Source: Dehalococcoidia bacterium
GTDB lineage: Bacteria; Chloroflexota; Dehalococcoidia; GIF9; AB-539-J10
Length of the DNA stretch: 7,426 bases
Assembly: GCA_023128875.1 (NCBI GenBank)
Contig: JAGMDB010000070.1
Coordinates: 1-7,426, forward strand
Direction of reading: 5' to 3'
Positions within the stretch are counted from its first letter, which is position 1, and the number at the start of each line of letters is the position of its first letter. Of this stretch, positions 1-5,397 are shown one piece after another. A program made the translations under genes and the position numbers. Under the pieces are notes generated by a model, which worked only from the letters and a program-made list of their open reading frames with translations, had not been told where the DNA came from and ran no database searches.

Positions 1-275
1 TTACTCTATCACACAATGTAGCGTTTTGTGACTCCTTAGCTTCCTAGTATGTCCTGGACACCGCAGACTATTGATGGAACCTTCGGCGGTTTCTATATGA
101 TGCAATGCAGCGGCCGAGGTTCTGTAGATTGTACTGAGGATCGTCTTCCGTAGGACCAAAGACTCATACATTACAATAGTGAAATAGGCCCCGATTGGCA
201 GGAAGAGCTAAGTCAGCACAATATGACTGGCATGTAATATATCACGGTGGTACTATTAATAACTGGACGAAAATC

Positions 276-1100
276 ATGAATAAGAGTCGTCGTGTGTTAT
301 CCCTGTCGATTCTAAACTTGGTGGGGTTCCTCGGTATCGTTGTCGCCAATGCGCTGGCCATTGCCCTCTCACTAAATAGCAGAACGGCCGGCGAACTATT
401 TAACCTATATCCAAATATATTTTATCCAAGTTTGTTTACGCCAGCGGGGCTGACTGCTGCCTTCTGGAGGCTAATCTATATAGTATTTCTTGCCATCTTC
501 GTCGTATATCCATTAATACCCTCCGTTAGAAAAGATGCCCAGAGGGTCCACTTTATACAGAGAATGGGTTTGTTATTCTTTATTTCCTGCCTCGTCAACA
601 TCGGCTGGACATTTGCGTGGCATTATGAAATCGTCCCCCTATCCTTGGTCTTGATGCTGATACTGCTAGGATGCCTGATAGCAATTTACTTGAGGCTGAA
701 TATTGGCAAATCAGAGGCGACAAAGGCCGAAAAATATGCAGGGCATCGGGCCTTCAGTTTCTATCTGGGCTGGATTACCATAGCCACGATTGCCAATGTC
801 ACTGCTCTACTGGTGGATATCAACTGGAACACATGGGGGCTCAGTGAGCAATTCTGGGCAGTAGCAGTGAGTATCGTTGGTATTGTTATTGCATTGTCCG
901 TACTCTTCACCAGAAAAGACGCTTATTATCCCTTTGTGGTTATATGGGCATTACTTGGGAGAATGGCAGAACGAACTCCAGTTACAACGGTGCCCGACCA
1001 CATCGTATTAGTCGTTGCGTTTGTTGGCGTGGTGCTTATTTCTGGCTGTGTTATAGCTCAACTTATAGCTCAATTCATAAGAAAACAGGTGGTTTACTAA
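276..1100 (+). CDS. TspO/MBR-type tryptophan-rich membrane protein (long form)
   Basis: A 274-aa integral membrane protein with about seven or eight hydrophobic segments (roughly residues 10-31, 57-81, 95-114, 118-139, 159-181, 193-211, 216-229 and 242-264). It matches the long 'tryptophan-rich sensory protein' family by pattern: an N-terminal N-x-x-G...N-x-LA, then FTPAG..FW.LIY near 54-68, FAWHYE near 113-118, YLGWITIATIANV at 163-175 and VIWALLG at 222-228. TspO relatives bind tetrapyrroles and other hydrophobic ligands. The role of this long subgroup is poorly defined, so substrate and pathway are not assigned. The usual IWGLIY motif reads FWRLIY here. An in-frame TTG at 195 would add 27 polar residues that do not fit the family, so I chose the ATG at 276. 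Neither start has a strong ribosome site (only GGACGA before 276). A TACAAT at 172-177 could be a -10 box but lacks a good -35. Family call fairly sure, start less so. Confidence 0.85.
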   Translation: MNKSRRVLSLSILNLVGFLGIVVANALAIALSLNSRTAGELFNLYPNIFYPSLFTPAGLTAAFWRLIYIVFLAIFVVYPLIPSVRKDAQRVHFIQRMGLLFFISCLVNIGWTFAWHYEIVPLSLVLMLILLGCLIAIYLRLNIGKSEATKAEKYAGHRAFSFYLGWITIATIANVTALLVDINWNTWGLSEQFWAVAVSIVGIVIALSVLFTRKDAYYPFVVIWALLGRMAERTPVTTVPDHIVLVVAFVGVVLISGCVIAQLIAQFIRKQVVY

Positions 1101-1130
1101 TCCTTGCAGCCATCGCATTTGTGAACCCAA

Positions 1131-1178
1131 GGTCATTGCCAGGCATAGCCGAGGTAATCCCTTTTCCTTTGAGAAGGG
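1131..1178. repeat. degenerate REP-like palindromic element with adjoining hairpin
   Basis: Bases 1131-1160 form an imperfect palindrome: TTGCC..GGC on the left, GCC..GGTAA on the right. The minus strand reads like the dispersed 'GGATTGCC-TCG...CGCAATGAC' repeats common in many environmental bacterial genomes. It is followed directly by an 8-bp stem at 1159-1166 and 1171-1178 (CCCTTTTC and GAGAAGGG, one G-T pair, CTTT loop). There is no U-tract on either strand, so it is not a standard intrinsic terminator. It lies in the 154-base gap between two + strand genes. That the repeat is dispersed elsewhere is inference, since only one copy is visible here. Confidence 0.45.
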
Positions 1179-1254
1179 AAGGACAAGAGCATGCACGGTG
1201 CTTGTTGAAGGAGAGGATGTTGAGGAAGCCAGACTGTTACGAAGAAGGTGAAAT

Positions 1255-1503
1255 ATGAAAACAATAGTTAGTTCGCGGAGACACCATTACGTCGCAAGAG
1301 TCAGCACCTTCTTAACTATGTTGATTATGGCAGCCTTAATTGCCGGAATGGTAGACTGTGGTCAGCCCGAGCAGCCCGAATGCACCCCCATGGTCGCCGC
1401 AGGCGCCAGTCGCACGGTGGGACTTAAGTCCGACGGCACCGTGGTCGCCGTGGGTTGGAACGCCGCCGGGCAGTGCGATGTCGGCGGCTGGACGCTGAGT
1501 TGA
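1255..1503 (+). CDS. truncated exported RCC1-repeat protein
   Basis: An 82-aa product with a basic N-terminus (SSRRHHYVAR), a hydrophobic segment at about residues 17-33 and a Cys at 35. This looks like an export signal, but MVDC has Asp where a lipobox needs Gly or Ala. Residues 47-80 are one recognisable RCC1 beta-propeller blade (VAAGASRTVGLKSDGTVVAVG, then GQCDVGGWT). RCC1 propellers need about seven such blades. Here the frame ends two residues after GGWT and no further blade is readable downstream, so the protein cannot form a propeller by itself. A good ribosome site, AAGGTG at 1245-1250, fixes the ATG. The blade-coding part (about 1378-1498) is much richer in G+C than its surroundings. 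Most likely this is the 5' stump of a long RCC1 surface protein cut by a deletion. A functional short secreted protein cannot be excluded. Confidence 0.6.
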   Translation: MKTIVSSRRHHYVARVSTFLTMLIMAALIAGMVDCGQPEQPECTPMVAAGASRTVGLKSDGTVVAVGWNAAGQCDVGGWTLS

Positions 1504-1698
1504 GCTTCCTTCCGTGATCATACCAGTATGGGCAACGAGGCGGTGAGGTGAAGATCGAGAGTGTACCTAAGCGTAGAATTGCACAATTGCCTGAAATGTG
1601 CAACGAGACAACACCTATACAAAATTCGGAGTACAGCACAAAGATAGCACAGGCAAAGGCAAAAGCTGCCTTGAAAATCGTAGTCAGATTTCTGTCTA

Positions 1699-1953
1699 CT
1701 AAATCAGGGAGGCTGTTATCCTACTCAGAGTAGCCCCGCTTGATAACGAGATAATGACGAGAGTAAACGTAGCGAAATAACCTGTGTGGACAAGCAATCT
1801 GACACCCATGCCCAACACTACAACTGCCATGATTATTCTAATGATTGTAGAATATTCAATGGCAATATCAAACCTTTGATAAGGGAAAAACATAGAAATA
1901 ACCAACAAAACAACCACTACGATATTAACGATGCCAAGACTAGTGTCAGACAT
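1699..1953 (-). CDS. small membrane protein, tandem paralog A (84 aa)
   Basis: An 84-aa hydrophobic protein I do not recognise. Two membrane segments are clear (residues about 8-24 and 37-52), joined by a loop with SMFFPYQRF at 20-28. Its first 51 residues align without gaps to the 57-aa upstream paralog, with 28 identities, and the start codons are exactly 282 bp apart. After residue 52 it differs: the paralog stops at 57, while this copy continues about 27 residues with another hydrophobic stretch (FATFTLVIISLSSGA), possibly a third membrane segment or a tail gained by stop loss. A perfect GGAGGT (1962-1967 on this strand) lies 8 bases before the ATG. I see no convincing promoter in the 108-base gap to the paralog, so co-transcription is likely. 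Conservation of the reading frame and ribosome site argues that it is real. Function unknown. Confidence 0.65.
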   Translation of the reverse strand: MSDTSLGIVNIVVVVLLVISMFFPYQRFDIAIEYSTIIRIIMAVVVLGMGVRLLVHTGYFATFTLVIISLSSGATLSRITASLI

Positions 1954-2255
1954 TCTGAGATACCTCCATCAGCCTGGTCTATAACATGTCGACTTATAAA
2001 GGTTGTGCTTCCATTCAGACCGAGCCAGGTTAATGACGCGAATCAATGTGGCCAAATAAAGTCAGTACAAGAGATACCATGCCACAGAGAGGCCAAGCAA
2101 TACTGCCCCCACAATTATTCTAACAATTCTGACATATTTATCGGCAATATTGAATCTTTGATAAGGGAAAAACATAGAAATAACCGTGATAGCCGCTACC
2201 ACTATGATAATGATACGAAACGTATTCTCAGACATTCTAAGATACCTCCATCAGC
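1874..2255 (-). repeat. tandem gene duplication, 282-bp period
   Basis: A 30-base block is identical at 1874-1903 and 2156-2185 (the coding part of the SMFFPYQRF loop). A leader block carrying the start codon and ribosome site at 1951-1973 recurs at 2233-2255 with one mismatch. Both pairs have the same 282-bp offset, so there is no net insertion or deletion across the duplicated core. Outside these blocks the copies have diverged mainly by substitutions that keep the residues hydrophobic. Confidence 0.85.
2062..2235 (-). CDS. small membrane protein, tandem paralog B (57 aa)
   Basis: A 57-aa protein, short enough to be missed by common length cut-offs. It has an N-terminal helix (FRIIIIVVAAITVIS, 6-20), the loop MFFPYQRFNIADKY (21-34) with an Arg and Lys-rich edge, and a second helix (about 37-55) ending WYLLY. 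Its 28/51 identity with the downstream paralog, the shared start context and a perfect GGAGGT at 2244-2249 (8 bases from ATG) make it a real gene rather than a chance frame. A strong promoter lies 48 bases upstream of the start. Two short helices linked by an aromatic and basic loop fit many small membrane proteins (holin-like, toxin-like or accessory subunits), and nothing here chooses between them. I do not recognise the family. Confidence 0.72.
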   Translation of the reverse strand: MSENTFRIIIIVVAAITVISMFFPYQRFNIADKYVRIVRIIVGAVLLGLSVAWYLLY

Positions 2256-2274
2256 TTAACCAAAATAAGAATCG

Positions 2275-2305
2275 AGGGGTTTACTATAACGAATAATGAA
2301 CCCCT
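2275..2305. promoter_or_regulatory. inverted repeat around the -10 box, possible operator
   Basis: Arms AGGGGTT (2275-2281) and AACCCCT (2299-2305) are perfect 7-bp inverted copies with a 17-base AT-rich centre. On the minus strand they bracket the -10 box and lie between the -35 hexamer and the expected transcript start. This is where a dimeric repressor would block polymerase. The inferred role is an operator; a weak hairpin in RNA is the alternative. Confidence 0.45.
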
Positions 2306-2311
2306 TGTAAA
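2283..2311 (-). promoter_or_regulatory. sigma70-type promoter for the small membrane gene pair
   Basis: Read on the minus strand, TTTACA (2306-2311) is followed by a 17-base spacer and TATAGT (2283-2288), five of six matches to each consensus. Transcription would start near 2276, giving about 40 bases of leader before the ATG at 2235, which carries GGAGGT. No other gene lies between. Confidence 0.65.
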
Positions 2312-2401
2312 CTATTTTGTCACTGGGGCCCTATACAGATGACTATTACGTACGCGAATAAACATATTTCGATGCCAGTGTTGTTTACATTCCACCAATC
2401 G

Positions 2402-2467
2402 GTGCTGATGGCCGAGGCAAGCTACCATCAGCACTGACCGGCTCTTAAGCGCTGGAGCAACCAGCGC
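2402..2467 (-). terminator. tandem hairpins after the secreted-protein gene
   Basis: Two strong stems follow the stop codon of the minus-strand gene that ends at 2469. The first is a 7-bp perfect stem (2449-2455 with 2461-2467, GCGCTGG arms, 5-base loop) starting one base after the stop. The second is a 10-bp perfect stem (2402-2411 with 2425-2434, GTGCTGATGG arms, 13-base loop). Neither is followed by a proper U-run, so this may be a factor-dependent end or a 3' stability structure rather than a classical intrinsic terminator. It separates the secreted-protein transcript from the small membrane genes. Confidence 0.5.
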
Positions 2468-2468
2468 C

Positions 2469-3881
2469 CTACTTTATGATCATATTGTATCCTTCTATCA
2501 TAAATACGAAGGCTACGGCTTTCGCATTCGATCCCAATGCCGCGAATTCCAAGTCTATGCTCTGGCTTGTCCCGCCGTTGTGATCTGCTCCTATCTCCTG
2601 TACTCTAAGGTTATCGCTCTTAAGCAGTAAATTAAGCACGTTGCCGTCCTCCGAGTGCCAAGCCTGCCTGAGTGGAAATTCCTTGACCGTCCCGTCTTCA
2701 AGTATAGCACGTAATTGAACTTGGTCTATATGACTTATGGTCTTTGGATGCTCCGTCAGTCGAAACTCATAAGCCCCGTTAACGGCCTCCGGCACGGTTG
2801 TGAGAGTATGCTCATAGGTAACATCCACGTCCTCGGCGTTGTGAATATTAAGAAGGCCTTCGTCAACGTACTCACTGCCGTCCCACACCTGAAGGAACGG
2901 GCAGCCACCCCCTCCCGTACTCTTGGTTAGCTGGAAGTCCCGCGTGGTGGACGAACCGTCTGACACCGCTACGGGTTTGCCCAGATCGTAGTATCCAGAA
3001 TGGCTCGCTGTAACCATATACGTTCCCGGAGACAGAGCGATTGAGTATCGGCCATTGGAATCGGTCCCGACCTCTAGGATCACTTGTCCCGATTGTGTGG
3101 CCGTGACCGTAGAATATGGGAGAGCATTACCTGTCGCATAGTCAGTGACACGCCCCGTCACCACGCCGCAAGCGTCGGGTTGGGCTCCTACCCAGGTCAG
3201 TATCCATGGGGGTGCGGGTAGGCGTTGGAATGTCTTATTAAGCCTTATTCTAATGCCCGTGTTATTTATATTTAAGATAAAGATAAGTGTGGCACCTACA
3301 GCCATTATTCCAGCAGCTATTAGGGCAATCGGAGAGGCTGGTGGGAAAATACCGGATAGTAAGTCAATAATACCTGCGCCCCCATACAATGCACTAACAA
3401 TGGCATCGCAAGTGGCATCAGACAAGTAAATCCAGTACCCCCACCAGTAACTGTAAAATCCATCTATCCCCCCCGAAGTGGACGACAAAGTAATAGCATT
3501 GCCTTCGGCTACCACCTCGCTGCCGGGTTCCAAGTATTGACTGCAAGCTTCTATGTATTTGTCCGTATAGGTAAGTGTAAAGTCAGTGTTACACACCACG
3601 TATCCACTATCAATCATCCAGTTTGTGTGTTTCAGCCCTGCCAATAGTGTTTGATATACCTCACCATTGATGCTCTTTACTATCCCATTCGGCGCATTCA
3701 ACGCAATGTTGCCAGTCTCTGAGATTGATAAATAGCGCTGTAGCTCGTCTATGGCTTGGGTATATTGCTGTTCCAGTGTGAGCCCAGTCGCTTTGCCTGG
3801 GCTAGCAGCACCAACGTAGCTCGGTACCAGAGCCGCCACAATCGCTAAGCACACAACCAGCGCTAACAGTTTCTTTATCAT
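2469..3881 (-). CDS. secreted multi-domain surface protein (helical hairpin, carboxypeptidase-regulatory-like and WDG domains)
   Basis: A 470-aa exported protein. Residues 1-25 are a classical signal peptide (MIKK, hydrophobic core, VGA before A26). Residues 35-95 are a helical, soluble region. Residues 140-215 hold YSYWWGYWIYLSDATC, then two hydrophobic helices around a PPASP turn (160-178, 183-205) and NNTGIRIRLN; this resembles a recurring but unnamed segment in secreted Gram-positive proteins (from memory). Residues 239-318 are a carboxypeptidase-regulatory-like beta sandwich (GRVTD...G.ALPYSTVTA...TDSNGRYSIALSPGTYMVTAS.SGY). After a Gly linker (323-326), residues 327-470 start CPFLQVWDGSEYVDEG and contain IDQVQLRAI, a domain style seen in archaeal and Chloroflexota surface proteins. 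There is no sortase motif or C-terminal anchor, so attachment could only be through the internal hairpin. Ribosome site GGGAGG lies just before the ATG. Export and domain layout are firm; function is unknown. Confidence 0.85.
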   Translation of the reverse strand: MIKKLLALVVCLAIVAALVPSYVGAASPGKATGLTLEQQYTQAIDELQRYLSISETGNIALNAPNGIVKSINGEVYQTLLAGLKHTNWMIDSGYVVCNTDFTLTYTDKYIEACSQYLEPGSEVVAEGNAITLSSTSGGIDGFYSYWWGYWIYLSDATCDAIVSALYGGAGIIDLLSGIFPPASPIALIAAGIMAVGATLIFILNINNTGIRIRLNKTFQRLPAPPWILTWVGAQPDACGVVTGRVTDYATGNALPYSTVTATQSGQVILEVGTDSNGRYSIALSPGTYMVTASHSGYYDLGKPVAVSDGSSTTRDFQLTKSTGGGGCPFLQVWDGSEYVDEGLLNIHNAEDVDVTYEHTLTTVPEAVNGAYEFRLTEHPKTISHIDQVQLRAILEDGTVKEFPLRQAWHSEDGNVLNLLLKSDNLRVQEIGADHNGGTSQSIDLEFAALGSNAKAVAFVFMIEGYNMIIK

Positions 3882-3914
3882 CTTTTCCTCCCTCTCCTTG
3901 TTTTTTGTTGCTAA

Positions 3915-3932
3915 TCAGCATTGATATCTCAA
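3915..3932 (-). promoter_or_regulatory. possible 5-codon leader ORF with strong ribosome site
   Basis: In the leader of the secreted-protein gene, the minus strand has GAGGTGAT (3937-3944) followed 5 bases later by TTG-AGA-TAT-CAA-TGC-TGA (five codons and a stop). The motif is as good as the gene's own ribosome site some 50 bases downstream. It could be a translated leader that tunes the main gene, or just a second purine-rich patch. Confidence 0.25.
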
Positions 3933-4010
3933 GGCTATCACCTCCCTCTCACCTGTTCTGTCTCGATGAGCCCCTCGTAGTTCGTTGAAAAGCCGCCCAG
4001 TCGTACGGAA

Positions 4011-4022
4011 GCTATTAATAGC
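4011..4022. promoter_or_regulatory. perfect 12-bp palindrome
   Basis: GCTATTAATAGC reads the same on both strands. It lies about 130 bases upstream of the secreted-protein start, just downstream of the weak promoter candidate on that strand. It could be a small operator. A chance palindrome is quite possible. Confidence 0.2.
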
Positions 4023-4170
4023 AAATCTGCTCACGGCCTAATCATTCATGTATAACCTGTCTATATCAGACTATCAGGCTTTCGGAACAAAGTCAATGCC
4101 TTTCGACCCTGTTATGCGTTCCTTGTGAACAATTCAGCTTGCAATCCGGCCTGCATATTTCCAATGAACC

Positions 4171-4332
4171 ATGACCAAGATAAGAGATAGGGCAGGGCCG
4201 TAGTATAGGCATGTCAATCCCAAAAAGGATATCCGGGAAATAAGTAAGTATGAGACAGAGGACGCGGCTCGTTTTATGAAGCGGCTGGGTAAATCTCGAC
4301 CCGCGCGTCTCAGGTCAAACCTAGGAAATTGA
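4171..4332 (+). pseudogene. coding-like remnant with in-frame TAG
   Basis: From an ATG at 4171 the frame reads MTKIRDRAGP, a TAG at 4201, then 42 more codons to TGA at 4330. The second part contains NPKKDIREISKYETEDAA and FMKRLGKSRPARLRSNLGN, a basic, amphipathic helix-rich sequence with natural-looking codons. It looks like the end of a small DNA- or RNA-binding type protein, but I cannot name a family. No ribosome site precedes the ATG. It is either a decayed small gene or a chance frame. The competing minus-strand frame over the same bases looks less protein-like. Confidence 0.25.
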
Positions 4333-4637
4333 TGGACTAGAACAAAATCACAATAGCCCAAATGGTATAGACCACAATCACTTGTTTTGTTCAGTAAGTT
4401 ACATTAGCCTTTTTTGATTACTGAGTCACGATCCATCGGAATGTTCAGCAAATTGAGTTTGCCGTCACACCTTGTGATAACTTTCCTGTTTATTTTTGCA
4501 GATTATCGTGGCATCTTAGGATTTAGCCTCTTATCAAGTCGCTTCCTAATCGAGAAAATATTCCACTGTAGCACGCAAAATCCCCTTAGCTATCACTACC
4601 ATAGTATTTAGGTGTAAGAACTATTGTATCCATAGTC

Positions 4638-4667
4638 TTGACAACACTATAAAAAATGTGCTACTAT
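4638..4667 (+). promoter_or_regulatory. promoter of the recombinase operon
   Basis: A perfect TTGACA (4638-4643) is followed after 18 bases by TACTAT (4662-4667). The -10 is preceded by TG-C, making an extended -10 box (TGnTACTAT). The transcript would start near 4674, leaving a leader of about 20 bases before the first gene. A perfect -35 with an extended -10 suggests strong basal transcription, probably held down by a repressor such as one of the operon's own small DNA-binding proteins (inference). Confidence 0.7.
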
Positions 4668-4682
4668 TATTTCTAGAATCAC

Positions 4683-4689
4683 AGGAGGT
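4683..4689 (+). promoter_or_regulatory. ribosome binding site choosing the ATG at 4695
   Basis: AGGAGGT ends 5 bases before the ATG at 4695 but only 2 bases before an in-frame GTG at 4692, so the ATG is the more likely start. Confidence 0.75.
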
Positions 4690-4694
4690 ACGTG

Positions 4695-5186
4695 ATGGAA
4701 AAGATACCGGAATTAAAAGACTGGAGGGGCCTTTTGGAGAAGCGACTGAATAAGGTAACCTACACTGAGGAAGATATCTTGGAGGTATTATATCTATGCC
4801 AAGACTATATGGTTGAGATTCAACCGGCTGGACAGTGGGTAGGCCAACAGCAGGGGTTTATAAATCAGATGCAGCGCATTTTTAACGACATGTACTTCAC
4901 TAGGTTTAATAAGCAGCCTCCACCTCGCCCCAGTGAAACACCAATCCCAGAAGTACTTCTTGATACTCCGGAAATTAGGAAGCAAATAATCCGAGAGGTA
5001 GCGCTATCGATAACCAAGCCAGGAAATGAAGTTAGCGACGCAGCAGTTTTGGCAGAACTCAAACAGCTTGGAAAGAAGCTTGACTTAGTCAACCCTACTG
5101 CCACAATCTCAACCATCCTGCGCGGATTTAGGCCCCAATTTGAAAAGGTCCAAGGCAAGAGAGGAGTATTCAGAAGGCAAGAGTGA
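4695..5186 (+). CDS. hypothetical protein with C-terminal winged-helix-like region
   Basis: A 163-aa soluble protein, first gene of the recombinase operon. Residues 1-72 are predicted mostly helical (KDWRGLLEKRLNKV, TEEDILEVLYLCQDYM, GFINQMQRIFNDMYF). Residues 74-88 are a proline-rich linker (QPPPRPSETPIP). Residues 93-163 look like a winged helix: IRKQIIREVALSI, then AAVLAELKQLGKKL, then NPTATISTILRGF as recognition helix, then FEKVQGKRGVFRRQE as the wing strand. This pattern is close to the small winged helices of the HARE-HTH or HB1 kind and implies DNA binding through the C-terminus, with the N-terminal half possibly for dimers or partner contact. No catalytic motif is visible. Its place right behind the promoter suggests a regulator or accessory factor of the recombinase. 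Gene real with high confidence; fold and role are inferred. Confidence 0.8.
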   Translation: MEKIPELKDWRGLLEKRLNKVTYTEEDILEVLYLCQDYMVEIQPAGQWVGQQQGFINQMQRIFNDMYFTRFNKQPPPRPSETPIPEVLLDTPEIRKQIIREVALSITKPGNEVSDAAVLAELKQLGKKLDLVNPTATISTILRGFRPQFEKVQGKRGVFRRQE

Positions 5187-5238
5187 CCATGAATGTAAGT
5201 AACGCCCTGGAGTAATTATCTAACAAAGTGTTGGCTGG

Positions 5239-5397
5239 ATGGCAAGATTAAAGATAACCATAAGCGACGAGTTAATGGAAAAGGTCTCGGCATGTGTTGA
5301 GCAACTTTGGCCTGGTGAAGGCGTGAGGACAATCGGCCGTTTTGTGCGGGATGCAATAAGGCGGTATTTGAGGTATTGTAAGAATGGCAGATCTTGA
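5239..5397 (+). CDS. ribbon-helix-helix DNA-binding protein (52 aa)
   Basis: A 52-aa protein with the CopG/Arc-type ribbon-helix-helix layout: beta strand RLKITISDEL (3-12), helix A MEKVSACVEQL (13-23), a turn with PGEG, and helix B TIGRFVRDAIRRYLRYC (31-47). Such proteins dimerise through the paired strands and bind operators in the major groove. The ATG is the only start in the frame, because a TAA lies at 5221-5223. There is no good ribosome site, so expression may depend on coupling from the gene 52 bases upstream. Its 3' end overlaps the next gene by 14 bases. It probably represses its own operon or acts as a small accessory factor in recombination; both are inference. Too short for many gene finders, but the strand-helix-helix pattern and operon position support it. 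Confidence 0.75.
   Translation: MARLKITISDELMEKVSACVEQLWPGEGVRTIGRFVRDAIRRYLRYCKNGRS

Larger units (their letters stand above)
3933..4637. other. divergent spacer, mostly non-coding
   Basis: About 700 bases separate the minus-strand secreted-protein gene from the plus-strand recombinase operon. I see no tRNA, CRISPR or intact gene. Contents: a perfect 12-bp palindrome at 4011-4022, a weak minus-strand promoter candidate (CTGATA at 4072-4077, 17 bases, TATACA at 4049-4054), and a broken coding-like stretch at 4171-4332. The part 4380-4637 is AT-rich with no convincing frame. Recombinase-type elements often keep their attachment site beside the integrase gene, so this spacer is one place to look, but no att core can be named from one copy. 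Confidence 0.5.

Noticed and set aside
1..275. Possible promoter or gene fragment before the TspO-type gene
   Set aside because: A TACAAT at 172-177 lacks a matching -35 and no frame resembles a protein, so nothing can be supported there.
944..1258. + strand frame overlapping the end of the TspO-type gene
   Set aside because: It lies in another frame of a well-supported gene, has no family pattern and no ribosome site.
1548..1733. 61-codon GTG frame after the RCC1 stump
   Set aside because: It has a basic, low-complexity AKAKAALK stretch, only a weak ribosome site (GAGGCGGT) and no recognisable pattern, and it overlaps the end of the minus-strand membrane gene. It could be real but I cannot support it.
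1786..2259. 157-codon + strand frame over the tandem repeat
   Set aside because: It is rich in His, Asn and Tyr and repeats only because the opposite strand holds two paralogous genes with good ribosome sites.
2318..2380. CACTGG and CCAGTG inverted pair about 50 bases apart
   Set aside because: Six-base arms with a long spacer are expected by chance and have no gene context.
4134..4361. 75-codon minus-strand frame in the divergent spacer
   Set aside because: TTG start without ribosome site and no family resemblance. The plus-strand remnant over the same bases looks more like protein.
4414..4611. 65-codon + strand frame with TTG start
   Set aside because: Its hydrophobicity comes from T-rich DNA. 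It has no ribosome site and ends just before the operon promoter.
5189..5215. 8-codon ATG frame between the winged-helix gene and the 52-aa gene
   Set aside because: Only a weak AAGG precedes it. It might serve coupling, but nothing distinguishes it from chance.
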